Of a stretch of 64,000 nt of DNA, positions 31,475-42,700 are shown in pieces (position 1 is the stretch's first letter; each line of letters starts with the position of its first letter). The stretch comes from Brachionus manjavacas (lineage: Eukaryota; Rotifera; Eurotatoria; Ploima; Brachionidae), in assembly GCA_019054805.1 (NCBI GenBank), contig JAHQIY010000020.1, positions 620,001 to 684,000 of the forward strand, read 5' to 3'. Below the pieces are notes generated by a model that saw nothing but the letters and a program-made list of their open reading frames with translations, was not told the origin of the DNA and ran no database searches. The position numbers and the translations under genes were made by a program.

Positions 31475-31964
31475 CTGAAAATTGAAGTCTTATTTGAGGA
31501 AAAAATAATAAGTTTGTTTAATTATTTTTAAGTTTATACTGATGGCTTTCCATTTTGAATGAAAATTTGGTTCAAATAAATTGTCTTAAAAAATCTCTTT
31601 ATAGATTGCATTGAAGGAAATTTTTTCCATAAAATCAAATTTATTGGGGAGTTTATAAAACAACATATTTTAGAAACATTTTGATTCAAATCATCAAATA
31701 AAAATAGGAACTATTTATAGAAATGTATATTAAATATTTAGAAACAATGCTACAAAAAACTCTCTATTACTTCTTCCTTTTCAATTTAGCTTTAGCAATT
31801 TTAGGAATAAAATTAAATTTTACAACCAGCTGAGTATAAAAATGACTAAAAATAAAACAATCAAAATAACTTATTAAAAAAATTACAAATGTCAAATGAA
31901 CAGAATTAAATTAACCAAGCTAAAATAATAATTTTTAGATATTTAAAGTCAAGTTTCTTCAAAT
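31475..31964. other. AT-rich gap; likely holds the first exon(s) of the zincin gene
   Basis: No exon with matching phase could be fixed. A minus-strand ATG at about 31560 (MESHQ) has a GT nearby, but the phase does not fit. Confidence 0.35.
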
Positions 31965-33222
31965 CTGCAGGTGTTCCTAAAGGCTCAGTAATTAATCCTC
32001 TTACATTTATGATATATATTAATGACATCCCCAAAAGAAACAAAACAAATAACGAATACTCTCTGCTTTTCGCAGATACTTTACTTTACTTTACTTTATT
32101 TATTTGAGGGAAACCCTCAGGCTACTGAGAATGGAACAAAGTCCTTCTTTTTGGCCTAACGATTATTAAAAAGGATCAAAAATTGTTTAAATGTGTTTCG
32201 AGTAAAAATCAAAAATAAAATAAAAAACATAAATAAATATATAATTAGGGGTTGTTGTTGGATAAGCGTGTTGACCCAGAACTATGTTCCATTTAGGAAA
32301 ATATTAAAGTTTTGGAACAATGAATTAAATTTGGGATTGCTTTTCGCAGATGATCTAGTTACATTCTTCATTTATAACAAAAAGGGGAACTTAGAAAATA
32401 AGATTAATAAATTCACCAACGAACTAGAACAATGGCTTATAAAATGGAAAATGAAGATATCAGTTGAAAAGTCGTGTTCAGTAGTCTTTTCTAGGTACAA
32501 AAAAGAGGGTGATAATCTAAACTTAAAAATTCATGGAAACAGAATAATGAACCAAAAAGAAATCAAGTTTCTTGGTATAAAATTTGATTCAAAATTAAAT
32601 TTTAATATATTAGTAGACGAAATTAAAGAACGGTGCAACAAAAGGCCAAATATTATTAAGATACTGTCAAATAAAAAATGGGGTCTTACTCAAAACACAC
32701 TAGGAAATTTATATAAATCTTTAGTCGGATCAATTTTAGACTATTCTTTTCCTTGCTTGAATTCATTTTCAGAAAATAATATCAAAAAACTACAAGCAAT
32801 TCAGAATACAGCAGCAAGATCTATCCTTAAGTTAAAATAATGATACTCCCTTCAACATCGTGCATCATGAAGCTTTTAATAAACTTAAATTACTAACAGT
32901 CTCGAATCGGCTTTTTGAGTTGAGTGAGAGATATGCTGGGACAGGACTGAGTCATTCTATTCCATTGGTTGTAAGACTGGCGGAGGAATACAAAGAAGGT
33001 TTCGAATCGAGATATATTGAATACCCAACTCCATTGTGTAATTGCTACCTTACTATTTCCTCCTTTTTTCATGAAAACTGAACTATGTAAACATTTGCCA
33101 CATGTAACAATCTATGTCTTCTAAACTTTCAATTTTTTTAGCTTATTTACTTTATTTTGATTTTTTTTTTAATTTATTCTGAAGGAGCCTTAGCTCGGTA
33201 CAGAAAACAAATAAATAAATAA
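31965..33222 (+). mobile_element. LINE copy 2, 5'-truncated, with nested insertion
   Basis: It matches 9940-10987 of the first copy. It starts CTGCAGGTGTTCC and ends with the GAGC...GCTC hairpin and AAATA tail. It is interrupted at the RT catalytic codons by a 260-bp insertion (32078-32337). The C-terminal RT frames (32340-32840 and 32860-33081) are very close to copy 1. The long open frame that begins at 32193 is chimeric, because its first 50 codons come from the insertion. Confidence 0.88.
32078..32337 (-). mobile_element. Nested retro-insertion (260 bp) with 14-bp TSD
   Basis: Flanked by TGCTTTTCGCAGAT at 32064-32077 and 32338-32351. Read on the minus strand, it ends with a hairpin TGAGGG-TTT-CCCTCA, then AAATAAATAAAG and a repeating AGTAA tail. 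This is a 5'-truncated non-LTR element of a third family. Confidence 0.88.
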
Positions 33223-33253
33223 TAGATAAAATCAAGGTGTATTTAACCTCTCA

Positions 33254-33466
33254 TCAATGTATCTCCTTTTGATGCATTGTGCTTCTATGAACTCCGGTTT
33301 TAGCATTAACAAAATAAAGATCATGATCTACTGGTTTATAGAGTCGCCTAATTCGGCTGCATGAACTCCAACAATCACAAGAAATTGTTGAACCTAATAA
33401 TGTATATTGGTAAATAGCATTGAGAACTATGAATGTATTCCATTTTTTAACAACCACAGGAATCAC
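33254..33466 (-). pseudogene. Merlin / IS1595-like transposase fragment
   Basis: A 70-codon frame reads GSTISCDCWSSCSRI, then LYKPVDHDLYFVNAKTGVH. It matches the ISXO2/IS1595 DDE region (the usual form has 'SDxWxAY' and 'HxxxFVxPxTGxHT'). Animal Merlin transposons use this family. The second catalytic Asp region is legible; both ends are missing. It follows a LINE tail by about 30 bp. Confidence 0.65.
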
Positions 33467-33828
33467 TTATCACACAGATTTCCCTTAATTTTTTTTCAGT
33501 TGAAAAATAACAAGCAAGTGTTAATTATTTGAAAAAATATTAATTACTAAATGTATCCAATGTTGAAATAACATTGAAAAAGTGCAATGTTTCAAATATT
33601 TTTTTCAGTTTCAAAAAAAAAAAATGCTGGTTTCAAAAAAACTTAATTTTTTTCAAATATTTTTATCTATTTGAAAAAAATCTTCATCATTCAAGTATCT
33701 TTTTTGTATTATTTTGTGAACTTCTATGAAATAATTAATTGATTTATACCGACTTTTCAAATTGTATTTATTTTAACCATACCAAATAGTGAAAGGCTTA
33801 ATTTGACTTTAAAATATTTGACCTGACT

Positions 33829-33900
33829 TATTATTTATTTGTATTTATTTATTTGTATATCTGAACCGAGCTAAAGCTCCTTCAGATTAAATAAAAAAAA
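33829..33900 (-). mobile_element. LINE 3' end remnant
   Basis: A reversed AAATA tail is followed by CCGAGCTAAAGCTCCTTC, the 3' hairpin of the main LINE family. It continues into low-complexity T/A-rich sequence to about 34010. Confidence 0.75.
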
Positions 33901-34204
33901 AATAAAATTAAAAAATTAAAAAAAAGTTAAAAAAAAAAAAAATAAAGTTTAAATGATATAAGTTAAAAAGTAGATAAATATTAAAATTAAAATTAGATAA
34001 ATTTTGATAGAGAGTAACAGAATACATATTTCTATATATTTTGATAAAAAATAGCTTTTTTTTTGGATATTTTATTGAAAAAAATTTAATTACTTAAGTA
34101 TCCTGATAAATACTTAAGTATTTACTTTACTTCGTTTACTTTACTTTAAATTTACTTTACTTTAAATTTCCTTGAGTCAAGAAAAGACCTTATCCAGTGA
34201 ATGA

Positions 34205-34560
34205 AGTAGTGTGGGAGGTTCATTTTTATTAGCTTGTATATTATCTTGTATTATCTTTATTAGCTTGTCATGCCAGACCCTATCAAAAGCCTTCGAAATG
34301 TCAAAACAAGGCGTTCACTTTTTTCTTTCTGTTAAAAGATTCAAAAATTTTTTGGATAAGAAAGAAAAGATTGTCAACAGTTCTTCTGTTTTTCCTAAAA
34401 CCTGACTGTTCTTGAACAAGTAAAGACTTTTGCTCTAAAAATCTATATAATCTAAGATAGATTATGCGCTCAAGCACCTTTCCAAGACAGCTTGTCATAC
34501 TAATTGGTCTATAATTAGATGGGTCTTGTAATTGAGATGATTTTTCCAATATAACTTACA
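34205..34560 (-). pseudogene. LINE reverse-transcriptase fragment
   Basis: A minus-strand frame 34301-34549 reads SNYRPISMTSCLGKVLERII, then QSGFRKNRRT. After a frameshift it continues with the FDISKAFDRVWHD block at about 34290-34205. It belongs to the same broad LINE group but is more diverged than copies 1, 2 and 7. Neither end of the element is present. Confidence 0.8.
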
Positions 34561-34695
34561 CAAACTATAAGCACATGAAAATTTACAGGACCTTGACGGA
34601 ATACTCTGGACGTGGAGACTAAGTAAGAAACTAACACAAACATTTAAAAAAAAATTGACAAACAACTTTGTTTTTTATAAAACTCTTTTTGTTAC

Positions 34696-34847
34696 TGTAA
34701 TGTTTACATTAGTACCCTTGGGCCCGTCTATCCGATCTTTCCGTAAGACGTATTGGAGCAGCTATTTATGCTCCTTGTTAACTTAAACGCTCATGGTTAA
34801 GTTAATCACATTTCCACTGATTTCGACAAAGATGTCGCTATATCACA
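34696..34847 (-). repeat. Probable LTR (152 bp) with adjoining polypurine tract
   Basis: It starts TGTAATGT and ends ATCACA on the plus strand. On the minus strand it is preceded by the purine run AAAAGCGGGGGAAGA (34848-34862). This is the 3' end layout of an LTR retrotransposon. No partner LTR is visible nearby, so the element is truncated. The sequence is unlike the LTR at 23640. Confidence 0.55.
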
Positions 34848-34955
34848 TCTTCCCCCGCTTTTATAAAGCGAATGCTAGGGAACTGTCGACCATTGTGACC
34901 ACTGCCGGATCACCAATGACCGGGACCAGCCATAGACTATTAATTTTCCCAGGTA

Positions 34956-35162
34956 CTAACTGAACCTAGCACTCAACACCTCACCATTGTGTCCCATCAT
35001 TTTATCGTCAATTCTAAAATCTTTGACCAAATTTTCTTGTTCACTGACCGAAAGCTCCTGGAAACACTCGAAAATAAGAAAATCACAAAAATTAATAAGA
35101 AAATCACCGTCAATAAAATTCTTATTTTCTTCAATTCTTCTCTCAGACTCGAAGTTTCTCAA
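34956..35162 (-). pseudogene. Short ORF upstream of the LTR remnant, unrecognised
   Basis: A 68-codon frame, acidic and Phe/Glu-rich, starts inside an open reading with no clear ATG context. It ends about 95 bp before the polypurine tract, so it may be the 3' end of that element's last ORF. No family motif is visible. Confidence 0.35.
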
Positions 35163-35446
35163 TTTGGCTTACTCGATCCGCTCAGTAGCTTATTATTATT
35201 TTAATTATTTTTAATTATTTAATTTGAATGACTTGTTTTTAAATTTTTTCAAATAACTTTCTAAATATATGCAATTAAATTAAATCTTTTAATATTTTAA
35301 ATCTTTATATATACTAATAATAATAATAATAATATAAGTCAGAACAAGCTAGCAAGCTAGACTTGCGAAGATGGGAAACAGTAGTATCCCATCTGTGGTA
35401 ACTGTGGTATGTACACTTAATCAGTAAAATTCATTATCTCAGTATA

Positions 35447-35957
35447 ACGGGTGTCCAATAAAGCTTGACCGAAATTTTAAATTAAAAAAAAAATATGAAA
35501 GAAATGCTTGTTTCAGATGAAATTTAACACATATATAGAATGACTACTTATATATATAAAACATTTGAAATTTCGTTGATCTGACAACCAGGTCACAAGG
35601 AAACCTGGTGACTTTGAATACCAGTCAATCCTAAAAATGTCCCCGAGGTTTTCATTTTTTACCTATATATTTTTATATATCAGTGAATAGAGTCACTGGT
35701 TTTAAAATAATTTATTTGAAAATATTTTTTTATTACTTTTAATTGATGTTTTAATGCTTTAGAATTCAAATTCAATTTTTTTTAGAATTGACTTATAAAA
35801 GAAAACTTTCAAATGCAGAATTTAGTAAACTAAGTTAACCAGTGACTAATATAACATTAAATCTTAAACTTGATTCATTTTGCTATTTTTAAAGTGTATA
35901 ATCACCTTCTTAGTCAAAGTACTTTTGAATTTCGGTCAAGCTTTATTGGACACCCGT
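35447..35957. mobile_element. Mariner-type MITE with perfect inverted ends (about 511 bp)
   Basis: ACGGGTGTCCAATAAAGCTT at the left edge has an exact reverse complement at the right edge. The match extends to about 30 bp, and both ends are flanked by TATA. TA duplication and ACGGGTGTCC-type ends fit Tc1/mariner. No ORF is inside. Confidence 0.88.
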
Positions 35958-35962
35958 TATAA

Positions 35963-36215
35963 CAGACTTAAATTTTTTTTTTAAGTCAAAGCCAATGTCT
36001 TAAATTTTTTTTTCATTTTTTTAGTGAAGTTTAGTCAAGTCAACTAATTTTCTGATTTTAAAACTCAACTTTTTTTGGATTAAAATAAAAAATCATATTT
36101 ATTGTTTAGTTTAAAAATCAGATAATTAGTTCACTTGAATAAACTTCACTAAAAAAAAAAATTTTAAGTCATTGACTTGACTTGACTTAAGACTTGTGAC
36201 TTAAAAACAACTCTG
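35963..36215. mobile_element. Foldback/hAT-like MITE (about 253 bp)
   Basis: The whole element is an inverted repeat. TAGTGAAGTTTA at 36022 pairs with TAAACTTCACTA ending at 36151. The outer arms carry AAGTCAA/TTGACTT motifs and terminate near CAGAC and CTCTG. The right-end text GACTTGTGACTTAAAAA recurs at about 56115 and 59735. Confidence 0.65.
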
Positions 36216-36235
36216 GTATATAATTAATTAAGAAA

Positions 36236-36395
36236 ATAAAAGATGATAATAATGTTTGAAGAGAAAGAAGAGTGTCGTGGAGAACTGGTTGGCTTTTGGT
36301 AATTTGGTTCGATGTTGACGGGGATGGGGACCTCGGGTCCGATGCTCCAGTTGGCTAGGCTGATAGCGTGTTCTGTCACTTCCTCAGCTCTGCCT
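36236..36395 (-). CDS. Candidate exon of an unrecognised gene
   Basis: After a possible acceptor (tttcaaaag) the frame reads RAEEVTEHAISLANWSIGPE, then a Pro/Ser-rich part to a stop near 36227. It is richer in G/C than its surroundings. No upstream exon could be joined with confidence. Confidence 0.3.
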
Positions 36396-36436
36396 TTTGA
36401 AAATAAAATATAATTCAAAACAGACTTTACAAAATC

Positions 36437-37060
36437 TCAGTTTTTAAACTCAAATCTAAACCCGATTTTATCAATATATATTGGGAAAAAAATTTTTTTA
36501 ATTATTTTATTTTTTAAATCTTCATGATATTTAATTTGATTTTTAAAAATTAAATCAAAAATTAATTTGTATATCCAAAGATGAAATCTTTGAATTGAAA
36601 TGATAAACTTCAATTCTTCAATAATTTTTGAAAAAAAAAATTTAAAAAAAAAAAAAGCGTTCAATTTTTTCATTAAATTAACTAGACTGCATGAGAACAT
36701 GATAGCAAAAATTGGCCTTGAATTATTACTAAACTTTAGGCTCGTAATTTTGTTGATTAGGCGTGTATCGCAATTGAACTCAGCACAATCAAAATCTATT
36801 TTTAACTGCACAAACACACACCGCATTATTCAAGTTAAATTACTGTTTTGATAACGCTATTGTATAGAAATGGCGTTCATAATTTATACTAGCTCGGAGG
36901 GAATCTCAACATCAGCATCATCAACAGACCAGCAACAACACTCATTCAACTAGAATCATCTAACACAATCGTGCACAACGCATTCATAAAATTAGAATAA
37001 TTTGAGCCAAAGAAAAAAGCGCTTGCTCATTTAGCGTTCTTTTGCCATCCAAAAAATTCA
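36437..37060. other. Gap before enolase, no gene seen
   Basis: Overlapping short frames on both strands around 36440-36850 are low complexity. The last 200 bp are less A/T-rich and are likely the enolase upstream region. Confidence 0.4.
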
Positions 37061-37068
37061 TATATAAG
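37061..37068 (+). promoter_or_regulatory. TATA box of enolase
   Basis: TATATAAG lies 73 bp before the enolase ATG. Initiation would be expected about 25-30 bp downstream, near the pyrimidine-rich 'ttctcactctttttc' at 37090-37104. Confidence 0.65.
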
Positions 37069-37133
37069 AAACAAATAGCTCTGCCAAACATTCTCACTCT
37101 TTTTCAAGCAACAAAAAAGGAAAAAAAAACAAA

Positions 37134-38441
37134 ATGTCTATTAAACGGATACACGCGCGAGCCATCTTTGACAGCCGCGGCAACCCCACTGTCGAAGTCG
37201 ACCTGTTCACTGACAAGGGCCAATTTCGGGCCGGAGTGCCGAGCGGCGCCTCCACCGGCATCCACGAAGCCCTCGAGCTCAGAGACAACATCAAGGCCGA
37301 GTACATGGGCAAAGGCGTCAGCCAGGCAGTCAAAAATGTGAACGAGGTAATCGCGCCGGCGCTGTTGGCCCAGAACTTTGCAGTAACCGAGCAGCAGAAA
37401 ATCGACCAGTTCATGCTCGATTTGGACGGCACCAAGAACAAGTCGAAGCTGGGAGCGAACGCCATCTTGGGCGTGTCGATTGCAGTGTGCAAAGCGGGCG
37501 CCGCCGAGCTCGGCATTCCGCTCTACAGGCACATAGCCAACTTGGCCGGCCACAAGGACATAATCATGCCCGTGCCCGCCTTCAACGTAATCAACGGCGG
37601 CTCTCACGCCGGAAACAAGCTGGCCATGCAGGAGTTCATGCTGTTGCCGACAGGGGCGTCCAGCTTCAGCGAGGCCATGAGGATGGGCTCGGAGATCTAC
37701 CACAATTTGAAGAGTGTGATCAAGTCAAAGTACGGCATGGACGCGTGCAATGTGGGAGACGAGGGCGGCTTCGCGCCCAACATCCAGGACAACATGGAGG
37801 GCCTCGAGCTGCTGAAGGTGGCCATCGAGAAGGCCGGCTACACCGGCAAGGTGAAGATAGGAATGGACGTGGCTGCCAGCGAGTTCTACCAGGACGGAAA
37901 GTACAATTTGGACTTCAAATCGAAGACGCCCGACCCGGCGCTGACCGTGAGCGCCGACCAGTTGGCGCAGATCTACTCGGACATGACCTCGAAGTACCCG
38001 GTGGTGTCGATCGAGGACGCTTTTGATCAGGACGACTGGGCCGCCTGGACCAAGTACCAGGCCAGCACTGATGTGCAGTTGGTCGGCGACGATTTGACTG
38101 TGACCAACTCGGAGCGGATCAAGACGGCCATCGAGGAAAAGGCCTGCAATTGCTTGCTGCTCAAGGTCAACCAGATCGGCTCGGTGACCGAGTCGATTGA
38201 GTCGTGCAAGTTGGCGCAGTCGAGCGGATGGGGCGTCATGGTGAGCCACAGGTCGGGCGAGACCGAGGACTCGTTCATCGCTGACTTGGTCGTCGGCTTG
38301 GGCACTGGCCAAATTAAGACTGGCGCGCCGTGCCGCTCCGAACGCTTGGCCAAGTACAATCAGCTGCTCAGAATCGAGGAGGAGTTGGCCGCTGACGCTA
38401 AGTTTGCTGGCGAAAAGTTTAGAAGACCTTTGAATTACTAG
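37134..38441 (+). CDS. ENO1: Enolase (2-phosphoglycerate dehydratase), intronless
   Basis: The glycolytic enzyme converts 2-phosphoglycerate to phosphoenolpyruvate in the cytosol with two Mg2+. The 435-aa product has the usual length. The start ([20 protein letters not shown]) and [17 protein letters not shown] are standard. Metal ligands lie in [19 protein letters not shown] and VGDDLTVTN. The catalytic Lys is in [10 protein letters not shown], and the signature continues with [17 protein letters not shown]. The C-terminus FRRPLNY is close to the usual form. The gene has no intron and is far richer in G/C than its neighbours, with strong codon preference, as expected of a very highly expressed gene. 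A TATA box lies upstream and AATAAA follows at about 38550. A retrocopy is possible, but every key residue is intact. Confidence 0.97.
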   Translation: MSIKRIHARAIFDSRGNPTVEVDLFTDKGQFRAGVPSGASTGIHEALELRDNIKAEYMGKGVSQAVKNVNEVIAPALLAQNFAVTEQQKIDQFMLDLDGTKNKSKLGANAILGVSIAVCKAGAAELGIPLYRHIANLAGHKDIIMPVPAFNVINGGSHAGNKLAMQEFMLLPTGASSFSEAMRMGSEIYHNLKSVIKSKYGMDACNVGDEGGFAPNIQDNMEGLELLKVAIEKAGYTGKVKIGMDVAASEFYQDGKYNLDFKSKTPDPALTVSADQLAQIYSDMTSKYPVVSIEDAFDQDDWAAWTKYQASTDVQLVGDDLTVTNSERIKTAIEEKACNCLLLKVNQIGSVTESIESCKLAQSSGWGVMVSHRSGETEDSFIADLVVGLGTGQIKTGAPCRSERLAKYNQLLRIEEELAADAKFAGEKFRRPLNY

Positions 38442-39049
38442 TTGTTGTGTGCGTCTCATGTCACTTGAAATAGATTTTAGTCGAATAGGTTATCGCAGAA
38501 AAATAAGAGAACAGCTCAAAATTTAATTTTTTTTATTACTAGTTTTAAAATAAAATTTTAATTCGAACTTTTTTGTTTTTTCTGTTGAGATTTTGCCAAC
38601 ACCAGAAGCACAAACGAGTCAAATTGACTCTTTTTAGATTTTTGGCCGCTAAAGCCAAACCAACCAGTTTTTTGAGCATAATTTTTATTTTTCAGCTTAA
38701 AAATAAGAATGATAACTTTCTAAATTAACTAAATTTAAATAAAAAAATTTTTTTCTTTGTGCAAAATAAAATATATACTACTAAAACAAGTCATTTTTCC
38801 TCGTTTTGGTGCAGGTTTTTTACTAATCATTTCTCAAGGCAAGCATGAAAAAAATATTTCATTGATTTCAGTTCGTTTCACCATTCAGTCTATGCAGAAC
38901 CAGAAGACTACTTTTTACTCAAGATTAAAACAAATGATGTGCATGATTACAATTCAAAATAAGTTGGTGTAGGTATTATTAATAAAATGGCCAATTTTTA
39001 TTCAATAAAGCTCCAACAAGACGGTATTTATATTTATTTGTATATCTGT
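38442..39049. other. Gap after enolase, no gene seen
   Basis: 3' flank of enolase with an AATAAA at about 38550. No supported gene. Confidence 0.45.
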
Positions 39050-39340
39050 ATCGAGCATTAGCTCCTTCAGATAAAATAAAAAAAGAAAAGGCAAATAAAA
39101 TAAAATTAAAAGTTTTGTTAAAATAAGTTTTAAAATAAATAAATAAAAAAATGATAGAAAAGGAAATTTAAAATGAATAAAGGTACATGATGTAGTTTAA
39201 GGATTTTAAAAGTTGGACAGTTAAAGAACAAAAGAAGAAATTACAAGATAGCAATTACACAAAGGAGTAGGGTATTCGATGAAACGAGACTCGAAACCTT
39301 CTCGGTATTCATTTACAAGTCTGATCACCAATGGGACCAA
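39050..39340 (-). mobile_element. LINE 3' end fragment
   Basis: A reversed AAAT-type tail and the GAGC-hairpin region (CGAGCATTAGCTCCTTC, one arm mutated) are followed by the C-terminal RT end. The latter is recognisable from 'gaaaccttctcggtattc'. The fragment abuts a tandem array. Confidence 0.75.
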
Positions 39341-39700
39341 GTCTGGACTTTGACTTTAAATTTTATTTTTTTGAAGTCAAGTCTGGACTTTGACTTTAAA
39401 TTTTATTTTTTTGAAGTCAAGTCTGGACTTTGACTTTAAATTTTATTTTTTTGAAGTCAAGTCTGGACTTTGACTTTAAATTTTATTTTTTGAAGTCAAG
39501 TCTGGACTTTGACTTTAAATTTTATTTTTTTGAAGTCAAGTCTGGACTTTGACTTTAAATTTTATTTTTTTGAAGTCAAGTCTGAACTTTGACTTTAAAT
39601 TTTATTTTTCTGAAGTCAAGTCTGAACTTTGACTTTAAATTTTATTTTTTTGAAGTCAAGTCTGAACTTTGACTTTAAATTTTATTTTTTTGAAATCAAG
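39341..39700. repeat. Tandem array of a 40-bp unit, 9 copies
   Basis: The unit starts GTCTGGACTTTGACTTTAAA and continues with a T-rich half ending TGAAGTCAA. Copies begin at 39341, 39381, 39421, 39461, 39500, 39540, 39580, 39620 and 39660. Spacing is 40 bp, once 39. The last three carry TCTGAAC instead of TCTGGAC. It lies at the 3' edge of the hAT remnant and resembles hAT subterminal AAGTC motifs. Confidence 0.93.
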
Positions 39701-39745
39701 TTAAAATTAAAATTTACAATTTAAAATATTTATTTTAAATAAAGT

Positions 39746-42700
39746 TTAGTTCTCGAATTTTAATGTTTTCAAATTACATTTTATCATTGTTAATTTTTCC
39801 AAGTTATTTGGTGTTAATCTTGAACGATGAGGTCTAATGATATAGCCTGATGAAGAAAATAATCGTTCAACTGGACCAGATGTAGCCGGAATACTTAGAA
39901 ATTTAATTGCCAATCGATACATTCCAGGAATAACAGTTTTCATTTTTCTCCAAAAATCGTTTACATCTAGATCAGGATCGTACTCAATGTCTTCATAATA
40001 TTTATATTCCCTCGCAAAACATTTATTTTGGCATGGATTTTTTAATTTTGCTTTAGGGTAGCTAAAAAACTTTTTCTCTTTGTTGGTGAGTTAAGAAGAG
40101 AAAAGGATACATCAGAATTTACACTAATTGTACTAGCTGAAGTTGGGATGTCTGTTTGCATTGTTTGATCATTTTCATTGTTTTGACTTGGTGCATTTAA
40201 ATTTTGATTAATTAGTTGCCATTCGTTTTTTATTAGCTCTTTTAAACATGAACGAAAAATGTCTGAATCAGTTTCAATCAAATTTGTAGATTCAAGCCAA
40301 TAAAATTTAAAACTTGGATCAAGGAAGGTTGCAATAAACCAGCAGCAATCATTAAAAATTCCAGATACAGGCAGATCATAAATATTTGAGAATATTCCAG
40401 CGAAACGATCATTTATCTATTTTTTTAAATCTTCAACTAAGGTTTTTGAACATTTGTTATTAATTTTAACCTCTTCAAGATGGTTTAAAAGTTGTAAAAG
40501 ACTAGGAATTGCTAAACTAAGTGATGAATAAAATTCTCCTAAAATTGTAAATTTATGAAATTTAGCAAGTTTAAAAAATAATAGGAATAAAAAATTAGAG
40601 TTTTTAAATATTCTTAAAATTAAAAGTCAAATTTAGACGCTATATTTGAATTTTTTAACGTTCCATGAACTAATTTTACTGGCGATTGTTATTCAAAATC
40701 TTTTAAATGACTTTAAAATAAAATTAAAAACTAGAAATCAGAATTATTTAATTAAAAAAAATTTTTTTTTGTTAGATCAAACAACTTGAAAAATTTTAAA
40801 ATTAAAGTTAATTACTTGACTTTAAAAATGCTTTAATATCATTTTTTTTTTACCATTGTGCCGGTTTATTTAAAAATTTAATAAATTCTTCCTTAATAAA
40901 ATCTAATTTTTTATCCAATTTTTTTAAATAGAAATTACCTTGGAGTAAATCTGTTACATATTCGAAAGGTTCTAAAATGTTAATCAAATCAGCCAATTTG
41001 GTTAAATCCTGATGTTTTAGCATTAAATTTCTCTCGTCGACTGATGATAAAATGGTATTCAAATCTTCTAATTTTATTTTAAGAATGGCTCTTAAAGTTT
41101 TTAATTCACTATTCCATCTCACTTCAATTGGCTTTGGTATCATATTATATTTTTTTTCAGATAAAAAGTCAGCAAATATCTTTTTTTGTCTCGATTTATT
41201 TCCTATCTTAAAGCATTTCGCCAGAAGTCTTTTAGCGTTGTTGAACCTTTTTAGACTTTTTTTGATAACCAACTGAAGAGATTGAGCAAAACATCTAAGA
41301 TGAAGACCTTTAGTAGCTTGTGATGATAACTGACCGAATGAGTCGAAATTTATATTTTCTTCCTCTCCATTTAGTGATTCTTCATCTTCAGAATCATCTG
41401 AATCATTTAGTATTTGATTTGTATCTGGCCCAATTTCGAACTCATCGTCTCCAACTTTTGAAATTAGATAAAATAATTATATTATTTCAAATAAAAAGCC
41501 AATCTGTTTTTAGTTTTAAATATCTGATAATAAATTTTTTTTTTTATTTATTCGTAATTATTTACACGATCTACAGCTCTCCTGTGCTAGTTTGATTTAT
41601 TAAAAATTGCTCCTTGCTAAGATAAGAAAATTGGGAAAATCAAAGAGAAACACAAACTTGATATGTTTAAATTGGGCAATGAAAGAACACGGAAAACAAG
41701 TGGAGGTTTCTGTGTCTCATTATTATTTTAAGAGCAAATTTTTCACCCATCAAACAAGCACAGACGAAATCTTTAAAAAGTATTTACTATGCTAAAACTG
41801 TTTTAAATTAATTACGTAAAAAATTAGTTGATTACATGAAAATATAAATTTTATTAGCTATAAGTCATGATCGTTATTTTTTATAAAATAATGTTACAAT
41901 TGATCATTATTTTAAAATCTGAATAAAACATATAATCAAATTTCATTAATTAATTATGACTTAAAAAGGAAACATTCTAATTAGATTTTGGATCAATAAA
42001 GATATTATTTTAAAATCGTTTAAGATAATCAGTTATTTATTTAATAAATACTGGAAAAAAATGTCTAAAAAAAATCTTTAAATCCTTTATTCTCTTTTTT
42101 TACTCTATTAATTGAATTAGTTTAGTGCTGGTCGCAATCTTAAAATTCATTAGGCCATGAATCATGATTGCATGTTTAAAATTTAATTTAATGTGACAAA
42201 TTATTTGACTAAAAAAGTTAAAATTAAACTTAAAAAAGTTCCAATTATATTATTATTACATTTTTTTATTTGATAATCTATAAATTTAAACAAATATTCA
42301 AAGGCAAGTTGAAGTTTATGATCATGTTCAAATGATCAAAATGTAATTCATTTTAGTATTAATTGATATGATGAAATTAGCTTTTATTAATTATATTTAA
42401 ATTTAACATAAGATGTTTACTATTTTATTAAAAAAAAACTTTCTAATTGATTTTTGATTGATTTTTCTAAAATCTTAATTTTGATAAATAAAAAGACAAA
42501 TTTAAAATCCACATAAAGGTTTCCAAATTGTGACTTAAAATGATATTAAAATAAAAATAAAATATGCTTCGACAAATAAAAGTTAAATTTTGAATTGAAA
42601 AATTTCAAAATATCGATTAAGATTTTATTTTCACTTCAGACAAAAATTCATTTAATTTTCTATTTAATTAAAGATTAAACAATTTATGTTTAATAAAGTT

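Noticed and set aside
32193..32840. 215-codon intact-looking RT protein
   Set aside because: The start lies in a nested insertion; the frame is chimeric and belongs to a dead LINE.
37725..38459. Long minus-strand open frames across enolase (also 37104-37703 and others)
   Set aside because: They are mirror effects of the strong codon bias of enolase on the other strand and show no protein-like motifs.
39341..39700. CRISPR-like array
   Set aside because: The units are contiguous with no unique spacers, and the genome is eukaryotic. It is a simple tandem repeat.
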